In this document: piece after piece, positions 5,749 to 6,252 of the stretch
Layout: the number at the start of each line of letters is the position of its first letter
Numbering within the stretch: the stretch's first letter is position 1
DNA from: an uncultured Oscillospiraceae bacterium
GTDB lineage: Bacteria; Bacillota; Clostridia; Oscillospirales; Oscillospiraceae
Direction of reading: 5' to 3'
NCBI GenBank assembly: GCA_944385775.1
Contig: CALWYM010000006.1
Location: 1 to 6,252, forward strand
DNA: 6,252 nt
Program-made: the position numbers and the translations under genes
The notes under the pieces: model-generated
Databases searched by the model: none
What the model saw: only the letters and a program-made list of their open reading frames with translations
Told to the model about the DNA's origin: nothing

Positions 5749-6252
5749 CTATTGACTTACAGCCCTGTGGCTAACATGTGCTTTAAAGGATTTAGACAGA
5801 AACTCAAGTTTTGTTTCAGATACAATAACGGCAAAGAAGATAAGAACAAAGCCGCAGACGAGTCGGGGGGTAATATCTTCCTCGCCTGTAAATGCCGAAA
5901 TAATTGTTCCAAATACAGACTCGAGAGTTAAAATCACAGCAGCCTGGGAAGGGGAAGTGTGTTTTTGACCGTAGGTCTGAAGAAAGAAGCACACAGCTGT
6001 GCACATTATGCTAAGGTAAAGAATTCCGCCAAGAGAACTTGAAGGGATTTCTGTGGGGAATGGCTCAAAGATCAGTGCTCCTCCCACTGCCAGAATTCCG
6101 GCAACAAAAAGCTGAAGGAAGGTAAGGACTATTACATCGTGACCCTCGGTGCTTTTTGCCGTGACAACGATATGAACAGCGTAAAGTATGCCGCCTATAA
6201 GGGTAAGACCATCACCGTAACCTACCGAAAAACTGCTTTTTAAGGATACAAG
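5749..6252 (-). CDS. EamA/DMT-family transporter, C-terminal half (partial)
   Basis: The last 167 residues of a membrane transporter of the drug/metabolite transporter superfamily; the 5' end lies beyond the right edge. Five hydrophobic segments are visible: about residues 14-31, 40-62, 74-96, 101-123 and 129-146 of the visible part. They match the second EamA repeat. Diagnostic pieces are GDGLTLIGGILYAVHIV (13-29), the YLSIMCTAVCFFLQTYGQK stretch (79-97), the AVILTLESVFGTIIS stretch (105-119, equivalent to the usual LEPVF) and the final GFVLIFFAVIVSE (134-146). A complete family member has about 280-310 residues and ten membrane segments. The basic, polar C-terminal tail (about 147-167) is probably cytoplasmic. 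The frame stays open to the window edge, so the GTG codon at 6087 is internal and not a start. The substrate cannot be predicted. It ends in TAG at 5749-5751 and is followed by its own terminator. Confidence 0.9.
   Translation of the reverse strand, partial: LVSLKSSFSVGYGDGLTLIGGILYAVHIVVTAKSTEGHDVIVLTFLQLFVAGILAVGGALIFEPFPTEIPSSSLGGILYLSIMCTAVCFFLQTYGQKHTSPSQAAVILTLESVFGTIISAFTGEEDITPRLVCGFVLIFFAVIVSETKLEFLSKSFKAHVSHRAVSQ

Noticed and set aside
5816..6004. Other minus-strand frame inside the EamA transporter gene
   Set aside because: A shadow frame; the EamA frame is continuous with the conserved membrane segments and shows no frameshift.

Overview
The window looks like ordinary chromosomal sequence from a Gram-positive Clostridia-type bacterium (Bacillota). 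The evidence is strong GGAGG-type ribosome binding sites, a textbook housekeeping-sigma promoter, a YfmF/YfmH M16 protein pair next to lgt, a clostridial-style GreA, and a YitT-family protein. The family within Clostridia cannot be fixed from this sequence alone; a gut-type Lachnospiraceae or Oscillospiraceae relative is my guess.

Positions 1 to 4094 hold a tightly packed rightward operon. It begins with what may be the last codons of an upstream membrane protein (2-52). It continues with yfmF (81-1388, a metal-site-deficient M16 protein), yfmH (1363-2646, an M16 protein with intact zinc ligands), lgt (2646-3509, prolipoprotein diacylglyceryl transferase) and an unrecognised 187-residue protein (3531-4094). 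The first three genes overlap at their ends, and the fourth follows after 21 bases, so co-transcription and translational coupling are likely. The fourth protein has a charged helical N-terminal part and a C-terminal tail of about five tandem 13-residue units rich in Cys, His, Asp and Glu. It is the least ordinary item in the window.

A GC-rich hairpin with a short T run (4113-4140) follows the operon. Next comes greA (4178-4681, transcript cleavage factor), which has a good ribosome binding site but no clear promoter of its own. A 17-bp perfect hairpin (4685-4726) sits between greA and the convergent leftward gene and probably terminates transcription from both sides.

The right part is encoded on the minus strand. 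A YitT-family membrane protein (4725-5588) has a clear promoter (5633-5661) and a small inverted repeat over its predicted transcription start. Upstream of it is the C-terminal half of an EamA/DMT-family transporter (5749-6252, cut by the window edge), which ends in a canonical terminator with eight T residues (5711-5744). No stretch above 300 bases lacks a gene. I saw no RNA gene, mobile element, CRISPR array or attachment site.
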